Positions 14,827-24,324 of a DNA stretch of 40,755 bases are shown piece after piece. The stretch's first letter is position 1, and every line of letters starts with the position of its first letter. The translations under genes were made by a program, and so were the position numbers. A model generated the notes under the pieces. It saw only the letters and a program-made list of their open reading frames with translations, had not been told where the DNA came from and made no database searches. The stretch is from Calditrichales bacterium (GTDB taxonomy: Bacteria > Calditrichota > Calditrichia > Calditrichales > J004): NCBI GenBank assembly GCA_015493745.1, contig WGCN01000151.1, positions 1-40,755 on the forward strand, given 5' to 3'.

Positions 14827-16347
14827 TTACTTTATATATAAAGGCGCGTCCGGTCCGATGGGCAGGCCGAATATAAGCCAAAAGATTAGCATAACCGACC
14901 AGACGATGGTAAAGACAATGGTATAGGGCAGCATGGTGGAAATCACCGTGCCGATACCGGCGTTTTTTTCGTAGCGGGCCATAAAGGCTACGATCAGCGC
15001 AAAGTAACTCATCATCGGCGAGATGATATTGGTAACGCTGTCACCGATGCGGTAGGTGGCCTGCACCAGTTCCGGACTGTATCCCAGCAGCATGAACATG
15101 GGGATAAAAACGGGAGCCATGATGGCCCATTTGGCGGAGGCGCTGCCCATGAACATGTTGATGATACCCGAAAGAAGGATAAAGGCCAGCATCAGGGTGA
15201 TGTCACCCAGGCCGGAGGCCTTGAGCAAGGCGGCACCCTCGATGGCCACAATCAGTCCCAGATTGGTCCATTTAAAATAGGCCACGAACTGGGCGGCAAA
15301 GAAAACCAGTACGATGTATATCCCCAGGGTTTCCATGGCTTTCCCCATGCCGTTCATAACATCATTGTCGCTTTTGTAGGTTTTGGCGCCAATGCCATAG
15401 GCAATACCGGCCAGGGCCGCCGAAATGAAGATAAAGGCCACAATGCCCTTCATAAACGGGGAGTGCAGAATGGAACCGGTTTCCGGATCGCGCAGATAAC
15501 CTGTTTCCGGTATGGTGCCCCACAACAGATAGACGATAAAAGCCAGCGAGGCTATGGCGGCATATATCAGCCCGCGCTTTTCGTCACGGGTAAGCTTGCG
15601 GATTTCCTCGGGTTTTTCATCCCCTTTATATTCTCCCAGCCGGGGGACGACGATTTTCTCCGTGACCCAGGTACCGGCGATGGCGATGATAAATGTGGAA
15701 GCTGCCATAAAATAGTAGTTGGCCGCGGCGTTAACCATATAGCCCGGATCGATGATGCGCGCCGCCTCTTCCGACAGTCCGGCGAGCAGGGGGTCTATGG
15801 TGCCCAAAAGCAGGTTGGCGCTGTAACCGCCGGAAACACCGGCAAAGGCGGCAGCCATTCCGGCAATGGGGTGACGTCCCAGGGCCAGAAAGATGATGGC
15901 CCCCAGGGGAACCAACAACACATAGCCTACTTCGCTGGCCGTATTGGAGATGATGCCGGCAAGGACAATGACAAATGTCAGTAAACGCTTGGGCGCGGAA
16001 ATCACCAGCAGGCGCAGGGCCGTGCCGATCAGGCCGCTGCTCTCGGCGATACCGATACCCAGCATGGCCACCAAAACCGTGCCCAGCGGGGCAAAGCCGG
16101 TAAAGTTGACCACCATGTGTTCAAGGATCATATTCATGCCATGCACGGACATGAGATTAACGGGGCGAATCACCTCCTTGGTTCCGGGGTGGATGACTTC
16201 AAGGTCAAAAAGGCTGGCGATACCGGAAAGAACGATAACACCCATGGCAAAAAGAAAAAAGAGGGTGGCCGGATGGGGCAGGGCGTTTCCCACCCGCTCA
16301 ACCGTCGATAAAAAGCGATCGATAAAGCTCTTCTTCGCTGTAGTCAT
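14827..16347 (-). CDS. AbgT-family transporter
   Basis: A 506-residue polytopic protein of the AbgT family (E. coli AbgT imports p-aminobenzoyl-glutamate; other members export sulfonamides). Family features include the start [20 protein letters not shown], a [20 protein letters not shown] segment in the first half, and [20 protein letters not shown] plus [14 protein letters not shown] in the second half. These are the two hairpin regions that line the transport site. About 11-13 spans by eye. Length is normal. ATG at 16347. The amidase lipoprotein downstream could release amide-linked substrates, but pairing is an inference. Confidence 0.92.
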   Translation of the reverse strand: MTTAKKSFIDRFLSTVERVGNALPHPATLFFLFAMGVIVLSGIASLFDLEVIHPGTKEVIRPVNLMSVHGMNMILEHMVVNFTGFAPLGTVLVAMLGIGIAESSGLIGTALRLLVISAPKRLLTFVIVLAGIISNTASEVGYVLLVPLGAIIFLALGRHPIAGMAAAFAGVSGGYSANLLLGTIDPLLAGLSEEAARIIDPGYMVNAAANYYFMAASTFIIAIAGTWVTEKIVVPRLGEYKGDEKPEEIRKLTRDEKRGLIYAAIASLAFIVYLLWGTIPETGYLRDPETGSILHSPFMKGIVAFIFISAALAGIAYGIGAKTYKSDNDVMNGMGKAMETLGIYIVLVFFAAQFVAYFKWTNLGLIVAIEGAALLKASGLGDITLMLAFILLSGIINMFMGSASAKWAIMAPVFIPMFMLLGYSPELVQATYRIGDSVTNIISPMMSYFALIVAFMARYEKNAGIGTVISTMLPYTIVFTIVWSVMLIFWLIFGLPIGPDAPLYIK

Positions 16348-16505
16348 GTAAAATACTCCAAGATTTAATGTAGATCAGGGTTGGCAAGATAAATTAGGCA
16401 GACCTTTGGAAATATTCAACGCTTTTTTAATAATTCACCGTTTTACAGGGCTAAATCATGGAACCGAACGGCCGGAGTGGGATATTGCGATGCGGGGAGC
16501 CGGAT

Positions 16506-16543
16506 AAAAAAAAGGCGCTATTCCGTGTCAAAGGAATGGCGCC
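16506..16543 (-). terminator. Rho-independent terminator after the sorting-tail protein gene
   Basis: GGCGCTATTCC (16514-16524) pairs with GGAATGGCGCC (16533-16543) with one mismatch. Eight A at 16506-16513 give a U-run on the minus strand. It lies 23 bases past the stop of the gene at 16566. Confidence 0.88.
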
Positions 16544-16565
16544 TGCAAGGATTTCGGAAGAGGAC

Positions 16566-17651
16566 TTATTTTATGAGCATCATGCGCTTGCTGACCGAGG
16601 TATTGCCGGACTGCAGCTTATATATATAGGAACCGGAGCTGACGCTCTGGCCGTTCATATCGCGCCCGTCCCATTGTATGAGCTTATAACCGGCCTGTTG
16701 CATGCCTTGCGCCAGGGTGCGTATCAGTCTGCCGGAAAGATCGTATATCTTCAGCGATACATTCGCGCTACGTTCCAGACGGTAGGCGATGGTGGTGGAG
16801 GGGTTGAAAGGGTTGGGATAGTTTTGATCCAGTTCAAACCCCCTGGGTGCCGCCGGGCCATTACCCGCAATGGCCGTTGCGTAGGTACTTTTCAGCCGTT
16901 CAAGGGATGACGCTTCGGTGAAGTTGGCTTCTGTTTCATAAGGCTGGCTTTCCATGGAAAACACGCGGAAATTATTTTTGGTTACCCAGTCATAAGCTAT
17001 GCTAGTGGTCGTATCCGATCCGTAAAAAATACCGTCAAAATAGTAGGAAGAAATAGTGGTGTTGTTATCCCGGATGCGCAGACATTCAAAGGTTCCCGAA
17101 GGCAGGGTGATAGTGCCCCAGGCGTCCACAACCGAGTAGCTGGAATCGCTTTGATAGGATAGAAAGCCGTCAAGGTCGGTCGTGTCTTTACTTACGCGCG
17201 TCCAGGAAAGGCCGTAAGTCAGGGGCAGCGGGGCCAGGTTCTCCCGGGAGCGATCCACGAAAAGACCGGAGTCGGTTTCAAAAAGCATTCCTTCAAAACC
17301 GATAAAGGATGAGGTTACATTATAGTATCCGTAGATGGTATCCACGCCGCCCTGTTGGTTGGGGAACTGCTGAGAAAAGGAAAAATTACTGCCGGGGAAA
17401 GAGTCGGCATAAGCCGTATTTTGGGGATCAATAAACTCTATCCAGCTTTCCTCGCCGTTTATCGTAGTGGAACTAAAATCCCAGGTTTTGTTCTCTCCGG
17501 CCTCCCCGGGGGAAATGACAATGTAGCCGGTAGTATCGGACTCAAAAAGATGATGCTGACCGATAGTGCCCATTATATCGCTATTGGTGATTGTGATTTG
17601 GGCCGGCAGGAATGAAAAAGACAATAAAAGAATGGTAATAAAATAACGCAT
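16566..17651 (-). CDS. Secreted protein with T9SS type A-like C-terminal sorting domain
   Basis: A 361-residue protein. An N-terminal Sec signal (ITILLLSFSFLPAQ) leads to a beta-rich body of about 250 residues that I do not recognise, with repeated Tyr/Ser/Thr-rich strands. The C-terminal 85 residues are the FlgD-like/Por-secretion tail: NYPNPFNPSTTI, then LKIYDLSGRLIRTL, then SGSYIYKLQSG and the end SVSKRMMLIK. Tails of this type direct outer-membrane export and surface anchoring in FCB bacteria, and they are the best lineage clue in the window. A clear AGGAGAGG site precedes the ATG at 17651. It is a single gene with its own terminator. Confidence 0.88.
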   Translation of the reverse strand: MRYFITILLLSFSFLPAQITITNSDIMGTIGQHHLFESDTTGYIVISPGEAGENKTWDFSSTTINGEESWIEFIDPQNTAYADSFPGSNFSFSQQFPNQQGGVDTIYGYYNVTSSFIGFEGMLFETDSGLFVDRSRENLAPLPLTYGLSWTRVSKDTTDLDGFLSYQSDSSYSVVDAWGTITLPSGTFECLRIRDNNTTISSYYFDGIFYGSDTTTSIAYDWVTKNNFRVFSMESQPYETEANFTEASSLERLKSTYATAIAGNGPAAPRGFELDQNYPNPFNPSTTIAYRLERSANVSLKIYDLSGRLIRTLAQGMQQAGYKLIQWDGRDMNGQSVSSGSYIYKLQSGNTSVSKRMMLIK

Positions 17652-17917
17652 ACGGCACCTCTCCTGAATAATATTGAAAAAAATTGACTTGTATCGGCTA
17701 ATAATAGCGGAATTAACAGCTTTGGTAAATGTCCTGTGTCACCTTTGTTAAATCGGCTGCGGGACGGGGTTTCTTGAGTCCGTAGCCGCACTTTAATGTA
17801 AACGCTCTGCCAGCGGGCGGAGGGCCTGCTGCCCGGTTTATCCATGTTGTCCTGCGCCGGGAGACTTTCTAACCAACCTGAAAAACGAATATATTAAAGG
17901 CCGTCACCGGCAGCTTT

Positions 17918-18520
17918 TTATATTGCTTTATATACCCGTGCTAACTGACGGTCATGTACCTTGCCGAGCGTCAATAGCGCCGCGACGGCTCCGATCAGGG
18001 CAAACATCATATCGGATTGCGTATCCCAGACATAACCTTGTGTACCGAGGAAGGCTTCCGCCCCTTCGCCGCTGGCGATGGCCACCCACCACTCGATCAA
18101 CTCATAAAAGGCACTCATGGCCAATACCGAGCTTATAATGAAAAAAAACTGCCAGCCGCCGCCGTTTATTATCTTTTTGCGTCGAACGATCTCGCGGACG
18201 ATCATGGCCGGGATGAAGCCCTGGGCAAAATGGCCCACCTTGTCATAGTTGTTACGGGCCATGCCGGTCAGTTCCTTTAAGTAGTCGAAAAAAGGAACCT
18301 CGGCATATGTATAGTGTCCGCCTATCATCAGAATAATGGAGTGAATGAGGATTAAGATATAGAGCATGGGGGTGAGGGGAAAACTTTTATAGCTCAGAAT
18401 GAGAACGATCAACCCGATAAGCGCCGGAACAACTTCCAGAAACCAGGTAAAGGTATCTCTGGGGTTTATACCCGACCAGATTAAAACAGCCATGAAAATG
18501 GTGATCCAGGCGTATTTGAT
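17918..18520 (-). CDS. YjdF-like (DUF2238) inner-membrane protein, apparent AUC start
   Basis: A protein of about 200 residues with five or six membrane helices. It matches the DUF2238/YjdF family from memory: FPLTPMLYILILIHSIILMIGGHYTY, PFFDYLKELTGMARNNYDKVGHFAQGF and the end WDTQSDMMFALIGA. The first ATG is at 18493 (191 residues) and would remove part of the first helix. The only good ribosome site, AAGGAGG, sits 27-35 bases farther upstream and points to an ATC codon at 18520, in the same frame, five bases after GGAGG. That start would add IKYAWITIF and complete helix 1. I give the longer form; 18493 is the conservative alternative. Function of the family is unknown. Confidence 0.75.
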   Translation of the reverse strand: MKYAWITIFMAVLIWSGINPRDTFTWFLEVVPALIGLIVLILSYKSFPLTPMLYILILIHSIILMIGGHYTYAEVPFFDYLKELTGMARNNYDKVGHFAQGFIPAMIVREIVRRKKIINGGGWQFFFIISSVLAMSAFYELIEWWVAIASGEGAEAFLGTQGYVWDTQSDMMFALIGAVAALLTLGKVHDRQLARVYKAI

Positions 18521-18570
18521 GGTTACCTCCTTACTGAAAAACTTATATCAGAGAAATGGAATACCGGCAA

Positions 18571-19194
18571 TTACGGTTTGATGCCGTTGAAAACGATATC
18601 ATAGATATGTTTTTTACGTTCCTGCAAAAAACGCTCGCGGTCATAGTGGCCGGTCATTTCCATGATGCCGCTTACCATGGGTTCGGCCAGGAAAAAATAG
18701 ACACCGGCGCCGATAACCGTCATCAACAGCTGCAGCGGATCCACGCGGCGAATCTCATTGCGCTCCATGGCCTCGCCGGCCCGTCGGATAAACAGGCCCG
18801 GCAATAAAAATTTGTCCGCCTTAATCAGACCGGGAACGAGCTCCCGTAGTATCTCCGCCCCTTCGTTTAATTCACGCATGATAAAGGCCGGGATTTTGGG
18901 ATTGCCTTTCAGCAGGTCAATATAGCCGTCGATAAACAGGCGCAGGGCCACGGGAAAGGGCATATCCTGTTCAAAAACATGATGCAGGCTGCCGAATATT
19001 TTTTGGAATACCGTTTCGAAGACATGAATATATAGCTGATCCTTGTTGCGGAAATAGTAATGCAGCATGGCCTTGTTGATCTCGGCCCGGTCGGCGATTT
19101 CCTGCATGCGGGCACCATGACGGCCCTTGTCGATAAATACGGTCATGGCTGCTCTGAAAATTTTTTCTTCCGTCGATATCTTGTTCTTACCCAT
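18571..19194 (-). CDS. TetR-family transcriptional regulator
   Basis: A 207-residue regulator. The N-terminal TetR helix-turn-helix is clear (MQEIADRAEINKAMLHYYFRNKDQL, read in two parts at residues 30-54). The C-terminal all-helical ligand-binding domain (residues 60-207) resembles AcrR/TetR_C groups. AGGACA precedes the ATG at 19194. It is divergent from the mevalonate operon, with 239 bases between the two starts, and 50 bases upstream of the YjdF-like gene on the same strand. It may control either neighbour; no operator palindrome is obvious in the gap. Confidence 0.9.
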   Translation of the reverse strand: MGKNKISTEEKIFRAAMTVFIDKGRHGARMQEIADRAEINKAMLHYYFRNKDQLYIHVFETVFQKIFGSLHHVFEQDMPFPVALRLFIDGYIDLLKGNPKIPAFIMRELNEGAEILRELVPGLIKADKFLLPGLFIRRAGEAMERNEIRRVDPLQLLMTVIGAGVYFFLAEPMVSGIMEMTGHYDRERFLQERKKHIYDIVFNGIKP

Positions 19195-19269
19195 GGTTGT
19201 CCTTCCGCCGCTTAACGGGGTGTCGTCATCTTTGCTTAAAGCTAAACTTACGATCGCTGCCTTTTAAAT

Positions 19270-19299
19270 AAATTACTTTATGGCCGGAATAAGAGTCAA
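19270..19299 (-). promoter_or_regulatory. Possible promoter of the TetR gene
   Basis: On the minus strand, TTGACT (19299-19294) is followed after 18 bases by TAATTT (19275-19270), about 75 bases before the TetR start. The -35 box is good and the -10 box poor, so this is tentative. Confidence 0.25.
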
Positions 19300-19433
19300 A
19301 GATTATTTTAATACCCGCGGGATTGCCGCCGGGCATTATGCGGGCCTGTTTCTTAATTTCCCGTTACTCTTTTATCTACTTTTTTATTAGCTTGCCGATG
19401 TTGCAGATAAATGACGTTAATATGGGAATTACG

Positions 19434-20411
19434 ATGATAAAAGCGCGCGCGCATTCGAATATTGCCCTGGTAAAATACTGGGGAAAAAAGAACATAGCTC
19501 TCAACACTCCGGCCGTTGGCTCCATATCCCTTTGTCTGGAGGCCCTGTATACCGAAACAGGCGTTCTCTTTGATCCGCTGCTGGAAAAGGATGAACTGCT
19601 GTTGAACGGCCGCCCGGCCACGGAAAAAGAACGGAGCCGGGTCTCCTCGTTTCTGGATATCATCCGCCGGGAAGCGGGAAGCAGGCAGGCCGCCCGGGTG
19701 GAGAGTGTCAACAATTTTCCCACGGCGGCGGGGCTGGCTTCATCGGCATCGGCATTTGCCGCCCTGGCCCTGGCCGCCAGCCGCGCGGCGGGATTGGAGC
19801 TGAGTGGACAGGAACTCTCCATTCTGGCCCGCATGGGGTCGGGATCCGCCGCCCGTTCCCTGTTCGGTGGTTTTGTGGAAATGCACCGCGGCCGGCGGGA
19901 GGATGGCCGGGATGCCTGGGCCGAACCCCTGTATCCCGCCGATTATTGGCCGCTGCAGGTGATCATAGCCATCACCTCCGAAGTGCAAAAAAAGACAGGC
20001 TCAACCGACGGCATGGAGCTGTCGCGCCGTACATCACCCTATTACCGGGCCTGGGTGGACAGTTCCGAGGATGATCTGGCCGCCATGCGCGCCGCCCTGG
20101 CCGAAAAGGATTTTCAGAAACTGGCCGAGGTGTCGGAGTTCAGTTGCCTTAAGATGCACGCCCTGGCCATGGCCAGCAATCCCGGTTTGATTTACTGGAG
20201 TGCCGCCACTCTGGAACTGCTGCACTGGGTGCGGACACTCCGGGAACAGGGTACGCCGGTCTTTTTTACCATCGATGCCGGGCCGCAGCTAAAAATTATT
20301 TGTCCGCCGTCATACAGCAGCGCCATTGTTGATCAACTTAGCGGGCATCCCGCAGTGGAGCGCACCATCGTCAGTGCCCTGGGGCCGGACGCCCGTGTGC
20401 TTGGAGCATAG
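19434..20411 (+). CDS. mvaD: Diphosphomevalonate decarboxylase
   Basis: A 325-residue GHMP-superfamily enzyme that turns mevalonate 5-diphosphate into isopentenyl diphosphate with ATP. It begins MIKARAHSNIALVKYWGKK, the classic decarboxylase start with the conserved Lys. It has the ATP loop PTAAGLASSASAFAALA, the RMGSGSAARSLFGGF block and the catalytic Asp in FTIDAGP. Length matches bacterial enzymes. I chose the ATG at 19434 because it aligns with family N-termini; an ATG at 19422 is possible and a TTG at 19323 unlikely. It is the first gene of the mevalonate operon, four bases ahead of the phosphomevalonate kinase. Confidence 0.95.
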   Translation: MIKARAHSNIALVKYWGKKNIALNTPAVGSISLCLEALYTETGVLFDPLLEKDELLLNGRPATEKERSRVSSFLDIIRREAGSRQAARVESVNNFPTAAGLASSASAFAALALAASRAAGLELSGQELSILARMGSGSAARSLFGGFVEMHRGRREDGRDAWAEPLYPADYWPLQVIIAITSEVQKKTGSTDGMELSRRTSPYYRAWVDSSEDDLAAMRAALAEKDFQKLAEVSEFSCLKMHALAMASNPGLIYWSAATLELLHWVRTLREQGTPVFFTIDAGPQLKIICPPSYSSAIVDQLSGHPAVERTIVSALGPDARVLGA

Positions 20412-20415
20412 CGGC

Positions 20416-21492
20416 ATGTTGCAAGCGCGGGCGCCGGGAAAACTGATCCTGATCGGGGAATATGCCGTGCTGGAAGGCGCGCCGGCTCTGGTAGCGGCCG
20501 TGAACCGCTACAGCGTCGTCAGCATAAGCCCCTCGGAAGATGAACAGTTCTATCTTGACGCGCCCACCATCCGGATGAACAATATTGCCTTTCGTCTGTC
20601 CGGCAGCGGCAGCGTATGGTTCCCCGGCAATCTGAGCGGCGACCAGCAGAAGCGTCTTCATTTTTTTAAGGTCACCTTTGAATATGCCATGCAATATCTG
20701 CACGGACAGGGTGTGCGGGTAAGTCCCGCCCGGCTGCTGATCGATACCGGCGCCTTTTTTGATGAAAAAATTAAGGCGAAGCTGGGATTCGGTTCCAGCG
20801 CCGCCCTGACCGTATCGGTAATCAAGGCCCTGTTTAACTATACCGGCCTGCCGCTGAGGGAGGAAGAAGATCCGGGACGTTTGTTCCGCCTGGCCCTGGC
20901 CGCGCACCGCCGGGCGCAGAACGGCATGGGCAGCGGTATCGATGTGGCCGCCAGCAGCTTTGGCGGGGTGCTGAGCTACCGGGTGGCCTATGATAACCGG
21001 GCCCGGCAAATCATGCCCCAAGCGGTACCCCCCTGGACCGAATTGCCGATGCTGTGTGTTTTTAGCGGCGGTTCGGAATCCACCCGGCGCATGGTAGGGG
21101 GCGTATCGCGGTTAGGGAAGAAGAACCCCGGTCTTTATAAACGCCTGATGGAAATCCTGGGCACGGTCAGCGGTCAGGGAATCGCCGCCTACACACAGCG
21201 GGATATCGGAGGGTTTATGGAGGCGGTGGATCGTTATCACCGGGCTATGGAACGCCTCGGGATGGAAAGCGGCATGCCCATCATCAGCCCCGTGCACCGG
21301 CAACTGGCCGAAACGGTAAGAAAGGCGGGGGGCGTCTATAAACCCAGCGGCGCCGGCAGCGGGGATATTGGCCTGGCCTTTACCAGGGATGAAGCCACCC
21401 GGAGGCAGGTACTGGGCCGCCTGGAAGACGCGGGATTCCGCTGTGTCGATATTGCCATTGACCGTTCTGCCGGCGGGAAGCCGGAACGGTAA
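20416..21492 (+). CDS. Phosphomevalonate kinase
   Basis: A 358-residue GHMP kinase starting at the ATG at 20416. Motif 1 is ARAPGKLILIGEYAVLEG, motif 2 is KLGFGSSAALTVSVIKAL and motif 3 is KPSGAGSGDIGLAF. The NGMGSGIDVAASSFGG block is typical of the phosphomevalonate kinase branch. It phosphorylates mevalonate 5-phosphate to the diphosphate that the decarboxylase upstream uses. The four-base spacing to mvaD indicates one transcript. With the downstream fusion providing mevalonate kinase, the third kinase step is accounted for, which supports this assignment over a second mevalonate kinase. Confidence 0.9.
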   Translation: MLQARAPGKLILIGEYAVLEGAPALVAAVNRYSVVSISPSEDEQFYLDAPTIRMNNIAFRLSGSGSVWFPGNLSGDQQKRLHFFKVTFEYAMQYLHGQGVRVSPARLLIDTGAFFDEKIKAKLGFGSSAALTVSVIKALFNYTGLPLREEEDPGRLFRLALAAHRRAQNGMGSGIDVAASSFGGVLSYRVAYDNRARQIMPQAVPPWTELPMLCVFSGGSESTRRMVGGVSRLGKKNPGLYKRLMEILGTVSGQGIAAYTQRDIGGFMEAVDRYHRAMERLGMESGMPIISPVHRQLAETVRKAGGVYKPSGAGSGDIGLAFTRDEATRRQVLGRLEDAGFRCVDIAIDRSAGGKPER

Positions 21493-21563
21493 AAAGCACG
21501 GATCGTCATTCGCAATTTATGGAAATAAATCTTAATTTCAGGCGTCAACAATTTGGTAGGGAT

Positions 21564-23819
21564 ATGAAAAAAACATCGCAGATTTCAGGGTTCTATAAAA
21601 AAAGCATACCACAGCGTTTGCAGACGCTGGTGGAAAATGGACTGATAAGCTCCGAGGATGCCTTACTGCTTAAAAAGGGCAAGCTGCTGCTTGATGCCGA
21701 CGGTTCGGACAAGATGATTGAGAATGTGGTGGGCGTTTTCGGCCTGCCCATGGGGTTGGGGCTAAACTTTGTGGTCAACGGCCGTGAACATGTAATCCCC
21801 ATGGTTGTCGAGGAGCCCTCCATCGTGGCCGCGGTTAGCGCCATGGCCAAGCTGGTGCGCTCGGCGGGCGGTTTCCGCAGCGAGGCTACCGACCCGGTCC
21901 TGATCGGCCAAATCCAGGTGACGCAGGTGCGCGACAGCATTGCCGCCAAAAAAGCGATCCTGCAAAACAAGGAAGATATCGTCAGCCTGGCCAACAGTCT
22001 GCATCCCAATATGGTGGCCCGCGGCGGCGGGGCGCGTGATGTGGAAGTGCACATTCTCAATGCCGGCGAAACCGGGCGGGAAATGGTCATAGTTCATTTG
22101 CTGGTGGATGTGCAGCAGGCCATGGGGGCCAATCTGGTGAACAGTATGTGCGAGGGCGTGGCCTCCCTGGTGGAAAAACTGAGCGGCGGGCGTGTTTTTT
22201 TACGGATTTTATCCAACCTGGCCGACCGGTCGCTGGTACGCACCCGTTGCACCATCCCCGTGGACTTACTGGAAGATAAGGACTACAGCGGCGAACAGGT
22301 GCGTGACGGAATCATTATGGCCAATGAGTTCGCCCTGGCCGATCCCTACCGCGCGGCCACCCACAACAAGGGCATCATGAACGGGATCGATCCGCTGGTG
22401 ATCGCCACCGGTAACGACTGGCGGGCCATGGAAGCCGGGGCTCATGCCTATGCCGCCCGCAGCGGACGCTATACCGCCCTGACCCGGTGGAGCAAAAACG
22501 AACAGGGCGATCTGGAGGGTTTTATCGAACTGCCCGTGCGCGTGGGCACCGTGGGCGGATCGTTGCGCAGCAATCCCATGGTCGGGCTGGCTTACCGGTT
22601 GCTGGGAACCGAGGACGCCCGCGAGCTGACCGAAATCATCGGCGCCGTCGGCCTGGCCCAAAATCTTGGCGCCATCCGCGCCCTGGCCACCGAAGGCATA
22701 CAGCACGGACATATGAGCCTTCATGCCCGTAGCGTGGCCATGACCGCCGGAGCGGCCCCGGAAATATTTGAAACCGTGGTGGAAGAGCTGATCGACAGTG
22801 GTGAAATAAAGGTTTGGAAAGCCAAAGAGATCATCGAACGGGTACAAAACAAGGAAGACAACGCCAGAAGCCGTACCCTGTTGCAGGCGCCGTCATCGGA
22901 TTTACCCACGGGTTACGGTAAGGTGATTCTGCTGGGCGAGCATGCGGTGGTTTACGGTTCGCGGGCCATTGCCGCACCCATCCCCCTGGCCATGCAGGCC
23001 CGGGTTTCGCCCGGTAAGCGCGAGGGGGTGCATCTGATCATCCCGCGCTGGGGCGTGGAAGAGCAACTGGCCAAGGGGGCCAAATACAGGTACTCCATCT
23101 TTCAGTCGCTGGAACTGATTCTCAATGCCCTTGATCTGCGGCAGGAGAATATGCAGATCGAGGTTTTTCCCCATATACCAAGGGCCATGGGGCTGGGGGG
23201 CTCGGCGGCGCTGGCCGTGGCCATCATCCGCGCCCTGTCCGATACCTATAAACTTAATTTGTCGGATGAGCGGGTGGCCGAACTTTCCTATCAGTCGGAA
23301 ACCATCGTTCATGGCCGGGCCTCGGGTATCGACAATACCCTGGCCACCTACGGAAAATTTATTCGCTTTCGCAAGGGAACCCCGCCGGAAATTACGCCTC
23401 TGAGCCTGCCCGAACCGCTGCGGGTGGTGATCGGTCTGACCTGGACGGAAAGCTTAACGGCAACCATGGTCAATAAAGTGCGTAAGTCATGGGAAGGACG
23501 CAAACCGTTGTATGAGCGTATTTTTAAAGAGATCGACGATCTGGTGCTCATGGCCGAAGAGGCCATCTCCGAGGCGGACTGGGTGCGCCTGGGCGAGTTG
23601 ATGAATATCAACCAGGGCTTGCTGAACGCCCTGCAGGTATCGGGCCGTGAAATCGAGGAGGTGATCGATATCGCCCGCGCCAACGGGGCCCTGGGCGCCA
23701 AGCTGACCGGCGGGGGCGGGGGCGGGGCCATTATAGCCATCTGCCCCGATAGCGCCGAACTGGTGGCGGCGGCCATTCAGGCTTCCGGTTATCAGGCCAT
23801 GATCGCCGATCTGAAGTAA
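21564..23819 (+). CDS. Fusion: class II HMG-CoA reductase + mevalonate kinase
   Basis: A 751-residue bifunctional protein. Residues 1 to about 430 are a complete class II HMG-CoA reductase with all catalytic residues: Glu in VVEEPSIVAA (83/84), Lys in THNKGIMNG (269), Asp in ATGNDWRA (285) and His in MSLHARS (387). A linker of about 18 residues follows. From about 448 a complete mevalonate kinase runs to the end: GKVILLGEHAVVYG, PRAMGLGGSAALAVA, HGRASGIDNTLA and KLTGGGGGGAI. It should convert HMG-CoA to mevalonate and then to mevalonate 5-phosphate. The frame is unbroken, so the fusion is real in this sequence. The start at 21564 follows GGTAGGG; an in-frame ATG at 21519 adds 15 unsupported residues. 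Confidence 0.95.
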   Translation: MKKTSQISGFYKKSIPQRLQTLVENGLISSEDALLLKKGKLLLDADGSDKMIENVVGVFGLPMGLGLNFVVNGREHVIPMVVEEPSIVAAVSAMAKLVRSAGGFRSEATDPVLIGQIQVTQVRDSIAAKKAILQNKEDIVSLANSLHPNMVARGGGARDVEVHILNAGETGREMVIVHLLVDVQQAMGANLVNSMCEGVASLVEKLSGGRVFLRILSNLADRSLVRTRCTIPVDLLEDKDYSGEQVRDGIIMANEFALADPYRAATHNKGIMNGIDPLVIATGNDWRAMEAGAHAYAARSGRYTALTRWSKNEQGDLEGFIELPVRVGTVGGSLRSNPMVGLAYRLLGTEDARELTEIIGAVGLAQNLGAIRALATEGIQHGHMSLHARSVAMTAGAAPEIFETVVEELIDSGEIKVWKAKEIIERVQNKEDNARSRTLLQAPSSDLPTGYGKVILLGEHAVVYGSRAIAAPIPLAMQARVSPGKREGVHLIIPRWGVEEQLAKGAKYRYSIFQSLELILNALDLRQENMQIEVFPHIPRAMGLGGSAALAVAIIRALSDTYKLNLSDERVAELSYQSETIVHGRASGIDNTLATYGKFIRFRKGTPPEITPLSLPEPLRVVIGLTWTESLTATMVNKVRKSWEGRKPLYERIFKEIDDLVLMAEEAISEADWVRLGELMNINQGLLNALQVSGREIEEVIDIARANGALGAKLTGGGGGGAIIAICPDSAELVAAAIQASGYQAMIADLK

Positions 23820-23869
23820 ACCGGGTGAGAAAAACGATTTATACATTTTAACAGTAAAGGAAACGAGCG

Positions 23870-24274
23870 GTGCTGGATTATTTAGCGGGAGATATCGAAA
23901 AGGTCAAAAAGGATCTGCAACGCATCCACTTTTTATTGACGGAGCCGGAAACGGAAGATATCCGGCGGGAAACCTACAGCCGTTTTAAGGAGGTTTTTAC
24001 CCGGGTCGTCGATTTACTGGATCACTTTATCGAACGGGAATACGGCGTCGACACCAAAAACATGGCCGATACCCTGCAACAGGGGCAGGTTCTTAAGCTG
24101 TACAACAGTCCTACTTATAAACGACTGGGCGAACTGGCCGCGGATATGGGGCAGGAGGGCGTGGATATGGAACTGGTGTTTGGGCGGATACGCGATGACT
24201 ATGTTTTTTTGATGCGCCTGCTGCTGGATATGCTGAGCCGCTATGGCGAGGAAGTGGATACGGATGAACAATAG
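23870..24274 (+). CDS. Small all-helical protein of unknown function in the mevalonate operon
   Basis: A 134-residue protein starting at GTG 23870 after AAAGGAAA. It is predicted to be almost wholly helical, with heptad-like charged/hydrophobic spacing (DIEKVKKDLQRIHFLL; FGRIRDDYVFLMRLLLDML) and an acidic C-terminus. It has no signal peptide or membrane segment. I do not recognise the family. It lies 50 bases after the reductase-kinase fusion and 50 bases before IPP isomerase on the same strand, so it is expressed with the pathway. A scaffold or regulatory role is possible but is only an inference from position. Confidence 0.8.
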   Translation: MLDYLAGDIEKVKKDLQRIHFLLTEPETEDIRRETYSRFKEVFTRVVDLLDHFIEREYGVDTKNMADTLQQGQVLKLYNSPTYKRLGELAADMGQEGVDMELVFGRIRDDYVFLMRLLLDMLSRYGEEVDTDEQ

Positions 24275-24324
24275 CTATTTGGAAAATGTGGAAACGGTTA
24301 ACATAAAGGAGCCGGGGAAAAGGC

